64,000 nt of DNA from Raineyella sp. W15-4. GTDB taxonomy: Bacteria > Actinomycetota > Actinomycetes > Propionibacteriales > Propionibacteriaceae. The stretch lies in the NCBI RefSeq assembly GCF_033170155.1, contig NZ_CP137079.1:1612001-1676000 (forward strand), written 5' to 3'. A model generated the notes under the pieces. That model had not been told where the DNA came from. It searched no databases and saw only the letters and a list, made by a program, of their open reading frames with translations. Position numbers and translations under genes: made by a program. Shown here piece by piece: positions 63,085-64,000 of this stretch. Position 1 is the first letter of the stretch. Each line of letters opens with the position of its first letter.

Positions 63085-63695
63085 TGCTCGAGCGGTTCCG
63101 CCACGGGTGGCGCCGGGTGATGACGCCTCCGGCCCGGCTGCTGCTGGCCTGGGGGGTGCGTCCCAACACGGTCACCTGGGTGGGGACACTGTGCCTGGTG
63201 CTGGTCGCCTTCCTGACCATCCCGTTCGGGTGGCTGTGGCAGGGCGCGCTGGCGATGGGCGTGCTGGTGATGTCCGACTCGATCGACGGACAGATGGCCC
63301 GGCTCAGCGGTCAGGAGTCCCGGTACGGTGCCTTCCTCGACGCCACCCTGGACCGGGTGAGCGACGCGGCGGTGATGACGGCGGCGATGGTCCACTTCGT
63401 CCGGGCCGGCGACTCCGCCTGGGTGGTCGGCCTGGCCGGCTGGGCCCTCGCGATGGGCCAGATCACGTCGTACGTCAAGGCCCGGGCGGAGGCCGAGGGA
63501 TTCCGTGCGGACGTCGGCATCGCCGCCCGTGCGGACCGGCTGGTGGTGATCCTGCTCGGTCTGCTGCTGTCGGGTCTGGGCGTGCCGTGGGCCGCGGAGC
63601 TCGCCGTGGTGTTGCTCGCCGTCGCGGGCACCGTCACCGTCGCCCAGCGGCTGTCGACCGTACACGCCCAGGCGGAAGTGCTCCAGGACCGGTGA
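63084..63695 (+). CDS. pgsA: phosphatidylinositol phosphate synthase (CDP-alcohol phosphotransferase)
   Basis: A 203-residue membrane enzyme that joins CDP-diacylglycerol and inositol-1-phosphate, the first step towards phosphatidylinositol and its mannosides. The full CDP-OH motif is present: Asp65, Asp68, Gly69, Ala72, Arg73, Gly82, Asp86 and Asp90 (DSIDGQMARL ... YGAFLDATLDRVSD). Five or six helices are visible. Order thrS-HIT-pgsA matches mycobacteria. It overlaps HIT upstream and the next gene by four bases. Confidence 0.85.
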   Translation: MLERFRHGWRRVMTPPARLLLAWGVRPNTVTWVGTLCLVLVAFLTIPFGWLWQGALAMGVLVMSDSIDGQMARLSGQESRYGAFLDATLDRVSDAAVMTAAMVHFVRAGDSAWVVGLAGWALAMGQITSYVKARAEAEGFRADVGIAARADRLVVILLGLLLSGLGVPWAAELAVVLLAVAGTVTVAQRLSTVHAQAEVLQDR

Positions 63696-64000
63696 ACATC
63701 AGCGTGATCACCGGGCCGGCGCCGGTGCGCATCCCCGGGACGACGGAGCGTCGGACACCGTGGTGGATCGGCGCCGCGATGGCCGTCGCCGGTGCGCTGG
63801 CGATGCGCCTCGCCTTCCCGCAACCCGGCTGGTGGCCGCTGCTGGTGCCCGGTCTGGCGCTGGTGCTCGGCGCGGCGACGATCCCGGTCCGGCCCCGGAC
63901 GGCGGTGCTGATCGGCTTCCTCAGCGGTCTGGCCTTCTACCTGCCGCTGGTGCACTGGGCCACCCTCTTCCTCGGCTGGCTGCCGTGGGCCGCCCTCGGC
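63692..64000 (+). CDS. lnt: apolipoprotein N-acyltransferase, N-terminal part
   Basis: Only the first 103 residues are in the window. Starting at GTG 63692 (GTGA overlap with the PIP synthase stop), the sequence has a helix (WWIGAAMAVAGALAMRLAF), the PGWWPLLVPGLALVLGAA helix and GFLSGLAFYLPLVHWATLFLG, matching the N-terminal membrane part of Lnt, which N-acylates the lipid-modified cysteine of lipoproteins. The catalytic nitrilase domain lies beyond the window, so the call rests on the membrane region only. Confidence 0.7.
   Translation, partial: MNISVITGPAPVRIPGTTERRTPWWIGAAMAVAGALAMRLAFPQPGWWPLLVPGLALVLGAATIPVRPRTAVLIGFLSGLAFYLPLVHWATLFLGWLPWAALG

Overview
The window is about 70% GC and almost fully coding, and its gene content points to an actinobacterium (Actinomycetota). 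Markers include SepH, the actinobacterial DUF4193, DUF4235, DUF3093, DUF3710, DUF3000 and DUF5998 families, a coproporphyrin-type heme pathway (uroporphyrinogen decarboxylase, ferrochelatase, ChdC/HemQ), and the thrS-HIT-phosphatidylinositol-phosphate synthase order known from mycobacteria. A propionibacterial relative is a reasonable guess, but nothing here proves it.

Layout. 1-14.9 kb is housekeeping: a partial SRPBCC protein, small membrane proteins, a DCC-type redox protein, beta-carbonic anhydrase, ParC-type topoisomerase, an App1/DUF2183 protein, DUF5998, an alkaline-phosphatase-superfamily phosphodiesterase, thymidine kinase, SepH, ferrochelatase, and a DUF3093-dut-DUF3710-RNA methyltransferase operon. 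14.8-34.8 kb is an accessory island for scavenging organic sulfur. 35-50 kb returns to core metabolism: aconitase, a degenerate AtzH-amidase fusion, AzlCD, an ABC exporter, DXS, RNase D, DUF3000, HemE, ChdC, MsrB and a CbiX-type chelatase. 50.6-53.6 kb holds seven tRNA genes: Val(CAC), and two copies of a Gly(GCC)-Cys(GCA)-Val(GAC) trio flanking sppA. 53.6-64 kb carries a Mg2+ P-type ATPase, a fatty-acid desaturase divergent from a DesK/DesR-like two-component system, a glutamine amidotransferase, ThrRS, HIT, PIP synthase and the start of Lnt.

The island is the most interesting part. It has seven luciferase-like (LLM) flavin monooxygenases, three acyl-CoA-dehydrogenase-fold (DszC/SfnB-type) monooxygenases, one FMN reductase, a complete dipeptide-type ABC importer with a fused double ATPase, and a cysteine-free Rrf2 (CymR-like) regulator. 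Two divergent promoters share overlapping -35 boxes at 25.8 kb. The rightward one shares 25 of 33 aligned positions (12 consecutive) with the promoter of the leftward ssuE operon at 23.65 kb. I infer one regulon: import a bulky organosulfur compound, oxidise it at sulfur (DszC-like step), cleave C-S bonds (DszA/SsuD-like steps) and release sulfite for assimilation. The substrate cannot be read from the sequence.

At least a dozen genes have a TANNNT (or GANGAT) hexamer exactly 6-7 bases before the start codon, as expected for leaderless transcripts. This fixed several start choices.
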